DNA of 35,185 bases from NCBI GenBank assembly GCA_022788105.1, contig JALEVZ010000081.1, forward strand, positions 1-35,185, given 5' to 3'. Of the stretch, positions 16,309 through 24,748 are shown piece after piece (position 1 is the stretch's first letter; each line of letters opens with the position of its first letter). The notes under the pieces were generated by a model. It had not been told where the DNA came from. It saw only the letters and a list, made by a program, of their open reading frames with translations, and searched no databases. This stretch comes from Prevotella sp. (GTDB lineage: Bacteria; Bacteroidota; Bacteroidia; Bacteroidales; Bacteroidaceae). The position numbers and the translations under genes are program-made.

Positions 16309-17970
16309 TTACTTATATATTGAAATCAAGGCGTCCGCTCTGCTGTCGCCCAGCTCCTTCGCCTTGTTCAGAGCTTGTAGTCCTTCCTCTTTCTTCTTCA
16401 TCTGAATAAGAGCAAGACCTTTTATAATATAAGAGTCTGTATTTTCCGGAGCGATGTTCAAACACAGGTCGGCTGCCTTTACAGCGTCTTCAAAGCGGTT
16501 TACTCTAAGCTGCAATGAAGCCAGCTCCGCAAGGTAAATAGGCTGAGACGGGTTGATGATGGCAGCATGAGCGATGTCGTTAAGCGCCTGCTGATATTGC
16601 TTCAGCTTCATCTCGCACTGGTAACGAGTGTAGTAGAACACGTCACTCGCACGGCCAACCATAAGCGAATCGTAAAGGAGGTAGTCCTTCAGAGCCTTAC
16701 GATATTCGCCCATCTCGTCGTAAAGATGTCCGCGTGAGAGCACATAAGGAGCAGCAAGACTTGTCAAAGGCTGCTGGCATGCGGCAACGGCACTGTCAAG
16801 AAGCACGATGATGTCTTGTGCTGGAGCCTTCAACTGCGTCTTACACTGCGCGGCTTCATAGAACAACTCGCCATTGCGCAGCTTGGTTTTGGTAAGTTCC
16901 ATGAACATATCGTAAGCCTCAGCATAGTTCTGCTGCGAGAACACAATCTGTGCTTCGCGATGCTTGTATGCTGGCTGCGGGTCTATAGAATAAGCCTTAC
17001 GTGCCTCCTCAAGAGCATTGTCGAAAGTCCATTTGGTGAATGTGCTGTCTGGCTGGAACACCAGTTTCTGGTACATCAGGCGCGACCACTCTGAATGAGC
17101 GGCAGCCTTGTCCTGCACGTTCTTCTCTGCATCGCGCATCTCCGACATCGCACCGTCATAGTCATGGGCGTTAATCTTAACCTGAGCTAAAGCCGTATAG
17201 CCGTCAAGTTCTGTCGGAAACAGGCGCTTGAAGTCCTCTACATACTGCACATAGCGCAGCGAGTCAGACTGTTCGCGTGCCATCACGAGGAACAAAGCAG
17301 CCTGTTCCTTGTCTTTTGGCATGTCTACGCGGATGCCAGTCTGTCTCAGCACAGGGTTGTTAAGCGACAGTCCGGTGGTCGCTACGGTGTCAAGGAAAGC
17401 GACATCGGTAGCATGCGAATCGCCGTCTGTCTCTGATGGCTGCAACAAACCAAGCACTGCACCGCTGTCATCGACAACAGGGCAACCCAGAGTGTTGTCT
17501 GCCACCTTGCCCGAAAGGATGTAATAAGAGTATTTCTGCATGAAAGCCTCGTTCTTAACAACCTCCATTGCTGACGCAGCAGCCTTTCCTCCTGCATTGT
17601 TTGCGAGCCAAACCTTAGCGCCAGCCTTTGCTGCCTTTGTTGCCGGACGCATTGAAACGCCTTTGCCACCGACACGGAAGCGGCACACATCATAGAGTTC
17701 GTTTACGCCCATCATGGTCGACACATCATATTTCTTTCCATTAGCGTCAACCACAACAGCGGTCGCAGCGCCGACGAAAGGAGTCCATGGAGCTACCGCC
17801 TCACCGTCTGCGCCATAGAAAAAGCCACGTGACGACGCCTTAATGGAGCCATCCTTGTCAAACGTAGTGAGTGTAAACACCGAGTTTGCAGCCTTTTTCA
17901 CGGCAGAAGGTTGGGCATTTGCCACCATCACCGATAAGGCTACACAAAGCAATACTATTATTTTTTTCAT
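16309..17970 (-). CDS. Exported protein: degenerate trypsin-like domain plus TPR repeats
   Basis: The 553-residue protein has a signal peptide (MKKIIVLLCVALSVMVANA, cleaved before QPS). An N-terminal domain (about 25-200) follows the pattern of trypsin-like/HtrA proteases. The segment GFFYGADGEAVAPWTPFVGA (49-68) sits where the His-containing strand belongs, and NTLGCPVVDDSGAVLGL (159-175) sits where GNSGGP belongs. Neither the catalytic His nor a GxSGGP serine is present, so I read it as a pseudo-protease. Residues about 230-553 are TPR-like, ending with clear repeats (EDAVKAADLCLNIAPENTDS, then YIIKGLALIQMKKKEEGLQA). It is probably a periplasmic scaffold. Its whole upstream region is a 22-bp tandem array. 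Confidence 0.8.
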   Translation of the reverse strand: MKKIIVLLCVALSVMVANAQPSAVKKAANSVFTLTTFDKDGSIKASSRGFFYGADGEAVAPWTPFVGAATAVVVDANGKKYDVSTMMGVNELYDVCRFRVGGKGVSMRPATKAAKAGAKVWLANNAGGKAAASAMEVVKNEAFMQKYSYYILSGKVADNTLGCPVVDDSGAVLGLLQPSETDGDSHATDVAFLDTVATTGLSLNNPVLRQTGIRVDMPKDKEQAALFLVMAREQSDSLRYVQYVEDFKRLFPTELDGYTALAQVKINAHDYDGAMSEMRDAEKNVQDKAAAHSEWSRLMYQKLVFQPDSTFTKWTFDNALEEARKAYSIDPQPAYKHREAQIVFSQQNYAEAYDMFMELTKTKLRNGELFYEAAQCKTQLKAPAQDIIVLLDSAVAACQQPLTSLAAPYVLSRGHLYDEMGEYRKALKDYLLYDSLMVGRASDVFYYTRYQCEMKLKQYQQALNDIAHAAIINPSQPIYLAELASLQLRVNRFEDAVKAADLCLNIAPENTDSYIIKGLALIQMKKKEEGLQALNKAKELGDSRADALISIYK

Positions 17971-17984
17971 CAGATGATTATTTT

Positions 17985-18138
17985 TTCTTTGTTTATTGAC
18001 AGTAAATTTGGTTTATATTGAAAGTAATTTCTGCTTTTAACAACAGCCGTTTCTGCTTTTAACAACAGCCGCTTCTGCTTTTAACGACAGTCGTTTTTGT
18101 TTATATTGAAAGTAATTTGAGTTTAGCAAAAGCCCTTA
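17985..18138 (-). repeat. 22-bp tandem array upstream of the pseudo-protease/TPR gene
   Basis: Seven consecutive 22-bp units fill the recN to TPR-gene gap. On the plus strand they start at 17985, 18007, 18029, 18051, 18073, 18095 and 18117. Units 3-5 (TTCTGCTTTTAACAACAGCC + 2 nt) differ from each other by one to three bases. Units 2 and 6 (TATATTGAAAGTAAT ends) differ by one base. The outer units are degenerate. The array stops 14 bp before the ATG of the minus-strand gene and 9 bp from the recN stop. Confidence 0.88.
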
Positions 18139-18147
18139 TAAGAGCTT

Positions 18148-19812
18148 CTATCTCAACAACTCGCGAGCATTATCCATAGCAGCTTGCGTTATCTCGCTGC
18201 CACTTAGCATCTGTGCAATTTCCCTTACGCGGTCTTCGTCAGACAACATTGTCATGCGACTTATGGTGCCTTCAGCACCCTCTTCCTTTGTAACCTTGTA
18301 GTGAGTGGTGCCCAATGCCGCAATCTGAGGCAAGTGGGTGATGCTTATGACCTGTCTGTCGTTGCTACCCATCTCTTTCATTATGTGCGCCATCTGCTCC
18401 GCTACTCTGCCGCTTACGCCAGTGTCTATCTCGTCAAAAATGATTGTCGGCAATTCCACAGCGTTGCCAATCATCGCTTTGAGAGAAAGCATAACTCTCG
18501 CGATTTCACCTCCTGACGCCACCTGCTCAACTGGTTGCATCGGTGAACTGGAGTTCGCGCTGAACAAGAACGTCACCTTGTCTGCGCCGTCGAAGCTCAG
18601 CTTGTCAGGATGAACCTCCACACTGAACCTCACCTTCGCTATGCCGAGCGGCACAAGTCGACTCTTCATCTCCTCCTCCACGGTCTTTGCAGCCTTCCGA
18701 CGCAATGCTGTGAGCGCCGCAGCCTTATCGACACACGCCGTCTCCAACTGCTTCACAAGCTGTTCCTGCTCCGCAATCTTCTCCTCGCCGGTGTCTATAC
18801 TCTCAATCTTGGAGTTCAGTTCACCGAGCTTATCGAGCAGACTGTCAACGTTATCGACCCTATATTTATGTTCAAGCGCATATATCGTGTCAAGCCTATC
18901 GTTTATATTCTGCAATTCACGCGGGTCAAAGTCGATGTCTTCAGCACTTGCTGAGATGTCGGCAGCAATGTCTTTAACCTCTATATAGCAGTTCTCCAAT
19001 CTGTCGGCAAGTTCCCTTCCCTTTTTAAATACGGCTGCCACATCCTCCAAATGAGAGAGTACAGACTTCAAGTTGTCTATCACGCCGCCGTCTTCACCGC
19101 TCAGACACGAGTCGGCAAGGAACAATGAGGTCTTTATCTCCTCCGCATGGCTCATCGTCTCGGACTTCTGCTCCAACTCTTCCTGCTCTCCTGCACACAG
19201 CGCAGCCTCCGCCAGTTCGTTCTGCTGGAATCTCAAGAAGTCGGCTTCCGCCATGTTTTCGTCAAAAGCCGTGCGCATTTCCTTCAACAGTTCCTGCGCC
19301 TTCACAAACTCAGCATACGCCTGTCTGTAGTCCGCCAGTGCCTTATTGTCGCGGGCAATGATGTCGAGCACATTCAGTTGGAAGCCCTCTTTGCCAAGCA
19401 ACAGGTTCTGGTGCTGGCTGTGAATGTCAATAAGGTGCTCGCCCAACTCACGCAATGCCATCAGCGTGACAGGCGTGTCGTTGATGAAAGCGCGGCTCTT
19501 GCCCGACGCGCTGACCTCACGTCGCAAGATGCATTCGTCCTGCACGTAGTCGAGATCGTTGTCTTCGAAGAAGCGTTTCATCACGCCACTGCTGTCGTGT
19601 CCTATGCCGAACACAGCCTCCACGACACACTTGGCGGCGCCAGACTTCACCTGTCGCACGTCAGCGCGGTTGCCAAGAATCAGCGCTATAGCTCCGAGCA
19701 CAATACTTTTTCCCGCGCCTGTCTCGCCCGTTATCACGGAAAAGCCGGGAAAAAACTGTATGTCTAACTCGTCAATGAGCGTAAAGTTCTTTATATGCAG
19801 TTTCTTTAACAT
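18148..19812 (-). CDS. recN: DNA repair protein RecN
   Basis: RecN is an SMC-like ATPase acting at DNA double-strand breaks. The 554 residues show Walker A GETGAGKS (29-36) after MLKKLHIKNFTLID, and a central coiled-coil region (about 155-370, rich in E, L and K). The ABC signature is VASGGEIARVMLSLKAM and Walker B is TIIFDEIDTGVSG (about 455-467). The D-loop/switch His is in ISITHLPQIA. Length is normal. It is the last gene of the dnaN-exonuclease-coaBC-DUF4835-recN run, 52 bp after the DUF4835 gene. Confidence 0.96.
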   Translation of the reverse strand: MLKKLHIKNFTLIDELDIQFFPGFSVITGETGAGKSIVLGAIALILGNRADVRQVKSGAAKCVVEAVFGIGHDSSGVMKRFFEDNDLDYVQDECILRREVSASGKSRAFINDTPVTLMALRELGEHLIDIHSQHQNLLLGKEGFQLNVLDIIARDNKALADYRQAYAEFVKAQELLKEMRTAFDENMAEADFLRFQQNELAEAALCAGEQEELEQKSETMSHAEEIKTSLFLADSCLSGEDGGVIDNLKSVLSHLEDVAAVFKKGRELADRLENCYIEVKDIAADISASAEDIDFDPRELQNINDRLDTIYALEHKYRVDNVDSLLDKLGELNSKIESIDTGEEKIAEQEQLVKQLETACVDKAAALTALRRKAAKTVEEEMKSRLVPLGIAKVRFSVEVHPDKLSFDGADKVTFLFSANSSSPMQPVEQVASGGEIARVMLSLKAMIGNAVELPTIIFDEIDTGVSGRVAEQMAHIMKEMGSNDRQVISITHLPQIAALGTTHYKVTKEEGAEGTISRMTMLSDEDRVREIAQMLSGSEITQAAMDNARELLR

Positions 19813-19864
19813 TTGCTATTTACGTCGTTTTTTTGAAACAAAAGAATAAATATCTCGCCTTCTT

Positions 19865-20788
19865 CTACTCCTTAATTTTCTCCCATGCGTTGTTTTGGCT
19901 GGCATTTATAGAGAACAATATCTCGTACACACTTTCCTTTTCCTTCTGTGTGCCTTTACCTTTATATATATTGGCGAGCTCGTCTCGTTTGTAATCTGTC
20001 CATATCTGCGGAAGCATGCTCATAGGTCTGTCCTCATGACACTTCTTCAGATTCTGCTCAATGGCAGTCGTTATGTTTGTGCGTCCGCGCTCCACGTTAG
20101 ACGCCATCTCGTCCAGTCCCAATCTGTAATAGTCGTATTGAAGCTGTCTGAACGGCTTCATCGCGCCGTCGAGATAGTCGTTGATAATGGCGAAACGATT
20201 TCTGTCGTTGTCAAAAGCCTTCCATCCGGGGAAGTTAAGGTTCTGACTATTGTTTGTAAGATTCATGCAGCGCTGCAACACATCCTCTCCCCCCATCGGC
20301 GAAAAGGTGTCCAGATTTATTCCTATCAGCAGGTAAGCATAATACGCTATCAGCGCCGTGAGCTGGTTGTCAACCATCTCTTCATTGAAGTTAAGCTGGT
20401 CAAACTGCGCATATTCGAAGTTGAAGTCGTTGTCGGTATTGTTGTAAATGGTCGTGCTATACGACGAATTGTAAGCCGTACGCGTTGCCTGTATTAGCGC
20501 CTTGCACGTAAACATGTTTGAAGACTTGTCATACTTCGTCACCGTTATGTTGAAATTGCATGGTATGCGTTCGTTCTTCTGAAACTGCAAGTTAGTCCAC
20601 TGTCTGTCGTTGATAAACTGAGTCAGCGTCTGTTGCAGCTCGTCAAACACCGAAGCGTCAGTACCCTGAATCTGATTATGGTTCACCGTGACACGGGCAT
20701 TAAGTTCCTGTGCCGCCGCCACCATAGAGCAGAGCGACAGCACAGCCGTCACCACTCCACAAATCATAAAACGCGGAAAAGCTTTCAT
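19865..20788 (-). CDS. porD: DUF4835 protein, PorD-like
   Basis: This exported protein of the Bacteroidota-specific DUF4835 family is annotated in relatives as the type IX secretion/gliding protein PorD. The start MKAFPRFMICGVVTAVLSLC gives a signal peptide ending AAAQELN; the longer frame adds 21 residues without signal character. The mature part is about 285 residues with family features ELNARVTVNHNQIQGT, then FNITVTKYD, and YAYLLIGINLDTFSPMGGE. It sits between coaBC and recN, the usual place of this family in Bacteroidota as far as I recall. Whether this organism runs a type IX system cannot be judged from the window, so the symbol is by family only. Confidence 0.82.
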   Translation of the reverse strand: MKAFPRFMICGVVTAVLSLCSMVAAAQELNARVTVNHNQIQGTDASVFDELQQTLTQFINDRQWTNLQFQKNERIPCNFNITVTKYDKSSNMFTCKALIQATRTAYNSSYSTTIYNNTDNDFNFEYAQFDQLNFNEEMVDNQLTALIAYYAYLLIGINLDTFSPMGGEDVLQRCMNLTNNSQNLNFPGWKAFDNDRNRFAIINDYLDGAMKPFRQLQYDYYRLGLDEMASNVERGRTNITTAIEQNLKKCHEDRPMSMLPQIWTDYKRDELANIYKGKGTQKEKESVYEILFSINASQNNAWEKIKE

Positions 20789-20898
20789 ACTCGCATTGTT
20801 TAACCATTCATTCAGCCATACGCTGGCACAAACCGCACGCACAACCGTCACTCATTTACCTTATATTAATAACAACATATCGTCCGTCGGTGATGCCG

Positions 20899-22098
20899 CT
20901 ACAGTATTGCCTCTATCTGGTCTACGATGTCTACCGCCACCTCCGACTTCGGTTTGCGGTCATACTCCTTCTGATAGTCGCGGCCGATAATCGTTATCTG
21001 ATTTTCGTCTGAGCGGAAACACGTGCCCTTGTTGCGCAGACTGTTCATCACGATGAAGTCCAGATTCTTGCGCTCCAGCTTCAGATTGGCATTAGACATC
21101 TCGTCATCGGTCTCAAGGGCGAAGCCCACCAACCGCTGCTCCGGGCGCTTCATAGCTCCTATTGCTGCCGCAATGTCGTGCGTAGGCACAAGCGTCAGTT
21201 CCATCGGACCTTTCTTCTCGCGCTTTATCTTCTTGTCAGCCACATTGTCGGGACGGTAGTCTGCGACAGCCGCCGACATGACAGCCACGTCTGCATCGGC
21301 AAACTCCTTCACGGCAGCGCCGTACATCTCTTCGCAGCTCTCCACATCGACACGTCGTATTCCTGCCGAACACGTCACCGCCACAGGACCGGCAACAAGC
21401 ACCACCTCTGCCCCACGACGCCGACACTCCTCTGCAATGGCAAAGCCCATCTTACCACTTGAATAGTTGCCTATAAACCTCACAGGATCTATCTTCTCGT
21501 AAGTCGGGCCAGCAGTCACCATCACTTTCTTTCCGCACAACGGCGACTTACGGTCTCGTGCGAAGAAGTTGTCAAGCGCTTCGACTATCGCTTCCGGCTC
21601 CTCCATGCGTCCCTTGCCCTCCAGTCCGCTGGCAAGGAATCCGCTCTGCGGCTCAATGATGATGTTGCCATAACGCTTCACCTGTTCCATGTTCTCCTGT
21701 GTCGACGGGTGGGCGTACATGTCGAGGTCCATCGCCGGTGCAATGAATACAGGAGCCTTCATCGACAGATAAGTCGTTATGAGCATGTTGTCAGCAATGC
21801 CATGTGCCATCTTACCCAAAGTGCTTGCCGTACACGGCGCCACGAGCATGGCGTCTGCCCACAGACCGAGTGCAACATGTGAGTGCCACGTGCCGTCGCG
21901 CTGTGAGAAGAAGTCAGATATGACAGGCTTCTGCGTAAGAGCAGAGAGCGTGATGGGCGTGATAAACTCCTTTCCTGCAGGCGTGATGACCACCTGCACC
22001 TCCGCTCCGCTTTTCACAAGCAGCCTTATAATGTTGCACGCCTTATAAGCTGCGATTGAGCCTGTAATGCCCAATACTATCTTTTTGCCTTTAAGCAT
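20899..22098 (-). CDS. coaBC: CoaBC: phosphopantothenoylcysteine decarboxylase/synthase
   Basis: This bifunctional coenzyme A enzyme has an N-terminal FMN decarboxylase (CoaC, about 1-180) and a C-terminal phosphopantothenate-cysteine ligase (CoaB, about 189-399). CoaC shows GITGSIAAYKA and the active-site His in WHSHVALG (H74). Three motifs deviate from E. coli: PATANT reads PCTAST, PAMN..M reads PAMDLDMY, and ACGD reads LASGLEGKGRM, so the Cys158 position is Ser157. CoaB shows VTAGPTYEKIDPVRFIGNYS, followed by SGKMG and the KKIKREKK lysines. It lies 30 bp after the exonuclease gene. panB, another CoA-pathway gene, is 7 kb away in the same window. Confidence 0.95.
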   Translation of the reverse strand: MLKGKKIVLGITGSIAAYKACNIIRLLVKSGAEVQVVITPAGKEFITPITLSALTQKPVISDFFSQRDGTWHSHVALGLWADAMLVAPCTASTLGKMAHGIADNMLITTYLSMKAPVFIAPAMDLDMYAHPSTQENMEQVKRYGNIIIEPQSGFLASGLEGKGRMEEPEAIVEALDNFFARDRKSPLCGKKVMVTAGPTYEKIDPVRFIGNYSSGKMGFAIAEECRRRGAEVVLVAGPVAVTCSAGIRRVDVESCEEMYGAAVKEFADADVAVMSAAVADYRPDNVADKKIKREKKGPMELTLVPTHDIAAAIGAMKRPEQRLVGFALETDDEMSNANLKLERKNLDFIVMNSLRNKGTCFRSDENQITIIGRDYQKEYDRKPKSEVAVDIVDQIEAIL

Positions 22099-22128
22099 TT
22101 GGTTTAATGTTTTTGGTTTTGCTCTGAT

Positions 22129-23007
22129 TTATTTCACCACACACGATGCGCCACCCCTGTTGCTCAGTTCTCTGAGACGGATGCGTGTCAGCACCTGTTT
22201 CGTGTCGTATGTAAAGTCGCCACTCATCATCCAACTGAAATATCCCGGATCGCGTCGCAGCACATCTGCCACAGGCAGACCCTTGTGCTTGCCGAAGTTG
22301 AACACCTCTTGTCTCATGGGCTTGCCGTCAGCACCAACAAGAGGCTTACCGTCAGCGCCCACGACGTCTTTCCACACTATGCGACCCGCAAAGTCGACGT
22401 TGTCGTTGTTTTTTGAGAACGCAGCCAGACAGTCCATGTCGTTTTCCAACAGACGCTCTGGCTCCGTCTGGCGCTCGGGGCTATACATATCGAGCTCACC
22501 CATCAGCACGCGATAGGTCGCCTCCGTGTCTTGGTCGGCACGGTGAGCCTCAAAGTCGTCAGACATTTTACGTCCGCAATAGAACTTATACGCTGCCGCG
22601 AGATTGCGCTGTTCCATCTTGTGGAAGATGGTCTGTGCGTCGATAAGGCGTGCGTTAGAGAAGTCGAAGTCTATGCCAGCTCTAAGAAACTCCTCTGCCA
22701 GCATAGGTATGTCGAAGTGGTTAGAGTTGTAACCCGCGAAGTCACACCCCTTGAATTTCGCGGCAAGCGTTGCCGCCACCTCCTTAAAAACAGGCGCATC
22801 GGCAACATCGCTGTCGCTGATGCCCGTAAGCTCCGTCACGAGTGACGGAATCGGTCTGCCTGGGTTTACGAACAGGCTCTCACGCTGTTCCTCGCCAGAG
22901 GGCATCACTTTAATATAAGAAATCTGTATAATGCGGTCACGCACGAGGTCAAGTCCTGTAGTCTCCAGGTCAAACACAACGAGCGGCTTAGACAAATTCA
23001 GTCTCAT
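22129..23007 (-). CDS. DEDDh 3'-5' exonuclease (DnaQ/ExoX type)
   Basis: The 292-residue protein has an N-terminal DnaQ-like exonuclease domain (about 1-185) with Exo I FDLETTG (D13, E15), Exo II NSNHFDIPML, and Exo III AHRADQDTEA carrying the catalytic His and Asp. The C-terminal 60 residues (FNFGKHKGLPVADVLRRDPG, then YFSWM) match the small domain found at the end of ExoX-type nucleases. Between them is a tandem VGADGKP-LVGADGKP repeat. It could serve as proofreading subunit or as a repair nuclease. It lies between dnaN and coaBC, with a strong hairpin 10 nt upstream of its start. Confidence 0.88.
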   Translation of the reverse strand: MRLNLSKPLVVFDLETTGLDLVRDRIIQISYIKVMPSGEEQRESLFVNPGRPIPSLVTELTGISDSDVADAPVFKEVAATLAAKFKGCDFAGYNSNHFDIPMLAEEFLRAGIDFDFSNARLIDAQTIFHKMEQRNLAAAYKFYCGRKMSDDFEAHRADQDTEATYRVLMGELDMYSPERQTEPERLLENDMDCLAAFSKNNDNVDFAGRIVWKDVVGADGKPLVGADGKPMRQEVFNFGKHKGLPVADVLRRDPGYFSWMMSGDFTYDTKQVLTRIRLRELSNRGGASCVVK

Positions 23008-23016
23008 CTTTCATCC

Positions 23017-23065
23017 AAAATATCCGCAGACCTCACACAAAAAGAGAAGCCTGCGGATGTATTTT
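23017..23065 (-). terminator. Strong hairpin 10 nt upstream of the exonuclease gene
   Basis: AAAATATCCGCAG (23017-23029) pairs with CTGCGGATGTATTTT (23051-23065) apart from a 2-nt bulge. On the minus strand the stem ends in a short T run (ATATTTTGG) just before the exonuclease ATG. It could terminate dnaN transcripts or attenuate the exonuclease-coaBC-porD-recN run. Confidence 0.55.
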
Positions 23066-23087
23066 CAAATATTATATTTACTCATTT

Positions 23088-23270
23088 AAGTTTCGCATGC
23101 CTAAGGCATGCTATAGTTAACAAGTTGACAGGCTGCTACCAAAACTTAATAATGGCGATTTGATGTATTTGAGCCATAAAGCATACAGCTTGTTGACTCG
23201 TCTACTTGTTTACTGACAGCAAGTCTTGCTGAAGCAAGCGGCAGAGCCGAGCGGAAAACTTGCGAAACTT
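23088..23270. repeat. 183-bp element with 10-bp inverted ends
   Basis: AAGTTTCGCA (23088-23097) and TGCGAAACTT (23261-23270) are perfect inverted ends. Just inside the left end is the palindrome GCATGCC-TAA-GGCATGC. Inside are near-repeats around ACAAGTTGAC/CTTGTTGAC and the palindrome CAGCAAG-T-CTTGCTG (23217-23231). There is no ORF. The left end and palindrome recur at 29189, so it looks like a small non-coding mobile or palindromic element in the dnaN-exonuclease gap. Confidence 0.6.
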
Positions 23271-23289
23271 CAGTTACCTAATAATATGA

Positions 23290-24414
23290 TTAATCGTTGA
23301 GAAGCATAGGCATGATAAGCATCAGCACCTCCTCGTTCTCAGGCTGAACCGACGGCACAATGACGCCAGCGCGGCTGGGATCGGCAAGTGCGATGGTCAC
23401 CTCATCGCTCTCGATGTTGGAAAGAATCTCTATGAGCGACGGACATTTGAATCCGATATCCATAGTCTTTCCAGCGTAATCGCAAGGCATCGACTCCTTA
23501 GCGGTCTTTGCAAAGTCCACGTCCTCAGAAGAGACAACGAGCTTGCTGCCCTCGATATGCAGACGAACAGACTGTGTGCTCTCACTTGCGAACGGCTGCA
23601 CACGACGCAGCGCACCTACAAGCGCCTTGCGGTCTACGGTCAGTTTGTTAGGATTGTCCTGAGGAATCACCGAGTTGTAGTTCGGATAGCGACCCTCTAT
23701 CAGACGGCAAGTGAGCGTAGAGTCGGCAATGACGAAACGTGCGCTGTTGTTGTCAAACGACACCACAGCCTCGCCATCGGCCTTACCCATCATGACCTTA
23801 AGCAGAGCAGCAGGCTTTGAGGGAAGGATGAAAGCGGCAGGAGTCTCGCTCTTGACAGTGAAGTTGCGGTTGCGCACGAGTTTGTGGCCGTCGCTGGCAA
23901 CAATGGCAAGACTGTCAGGTGTGAGGTCGAAATAGATGCCGTTCATCACCGGACGAAGCTCGTCCTGTGCTGTAGCGAAGAGCGAACGTGTGATGTTCTC
24001 GGCGAGCACAGGCACTGCTATGTTAAGAGTGGTCACGCCCTGTTCGGGTGCCTTTGCCTTCGGAAACTCCGCTCCGCTCTGTGCCACAAACTGGTACACA
24101 CCGTTCTGGTAGTAGAGCGAGAGAGCGTAAGTCTGCTCATTAACATCAAAAGCGAGCGGCTGCTCCGGGAGTTCCTTCACGGCGTCGAGCACCATGTTCT
24201 TGGGGAGAGCGAACGCACCCGTTCCCTCGCAAGCGTCAAGTGCAAGCACTACTGTCATTACATTTTCCTTATCACTCGCGGTCAGCGTAAGTTTACCGTC
24301 AGCCACCTCAAACAATATGCAATCGAGGATAGGCAGTGAATTTTTACTGTTAATGACTCTTGAAAGAGTCTGCAGCTGGCTGTTCAGCACACTGCTTGAT
24401 AACGTAAATCGCAT
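23290..24414 (-). CDS. dnaN: DNA polymerase III beta subunit (sliding clamp)
   Basis: This ring-shaped processivity clamp tethers the replicative polymerase. The 374 residues form three homologous clamp domains (about 1-120, 125-245, 248-374). The N-terminus MRFTLSSSVLNSQLQTLSRV and the C-terminus ending MLIMPMLLND (P-M region before the last residues) are typical. Length and architecture are normal. It is followed by the exonuclease gene after 282 bp that contain a repeat element and a hairpin. dnaA and recF are not adjacent, so this is not a classical oriC arrangement. Confidence 0.96.
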   Translation of the reverse strand: MRFTLSSSVLNSQLQTLSRVINSKNSLPILDCILFEVADGKLTLTASDKENVMTVVLALDACEGTGAFALPKNMVLDAVKELPEQPLAFDVNEQTYALSLYYQNGVYQFVAQSGAEFPKAKAPEQGVTTLNIAVPVLAENITRSLFATAQDELRPVMNGIYFDLTPDSLAIVASDGHKLVRNRNFTVKSETPAAFILPSKPAALLKVMMGKADGEAVVSFDNNSARFVIADSTLTCRLIEGRYPNYNSVIPQDNPNKLTVDRKALVGALRRVQPFASESTQSVRLHIEGSKLVVSSEDVDFAKTAKESMPCDYAGKTMDIGFKCPSLIEILSNIESDEVTIALADPSRAGVIVPSVQPENEEVLMLIMPMLLND

Positions 24415-24531
24415 TGGTTATATTTTTTTGTAGTTATACTTTTTATTGCAAAATCATAAGAACCGTCGCCTCCAGACCTCCACAAATCAGTGTCAGAACC
24501 ACGATATTGGCATGGCGGCTTTAATTCTCCA

Positions 24532-24563
24532 CAAAAATACAAAAAAGGGGTGGACTAAACAAA
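24532..24563 (-). promoter_or_regulatory. Candidate dnaN promoter
   Basis: On the minus strand TTTG (24560-24563), 20 bp, then TATTTTTG (24532-24539), matching TTTG-N19/20-TAnnTTTG. It lies back to back with the DUF3127 promoter and predicts a leader of about 110 nt. Confidence 0.55.
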
Positions 24564-24578
24564 AAAAGGCGCGTTAAT

Positions 24579-24609
24579 TTTGTTTTTACAACTATATTTA
24601 TTAATTTCG
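24579..24609 (+). promoter_or_regulatory. Promoter of the DUF3127 gene
   Basis: TTTG (24579-24582), exactly 19 bp, then TAATTTCG (24602-24609). It matches the Bacteroides consensus except C in the last box. The predicted leader is about 130 nt. Confidence 0.6.
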
Positions 24610-24748
24610 CAAACAATTTGGCAAGAGGCACAACACATTAAAGCGCGTGCCAGCGCAGGCGTTCTTGCCGACACAACAGACATTTGCCCCGACTTACAGG
24701 TGGGCACTCTGCATAAAACTTAAAATAACAATAAATCATAAACGACTT

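Noticed and set aside
24647..24748. Longer N-terminus for the DUF3127 protein
   Set aside because: The extension is not family-like. MELQGKV is the conserved beginning.
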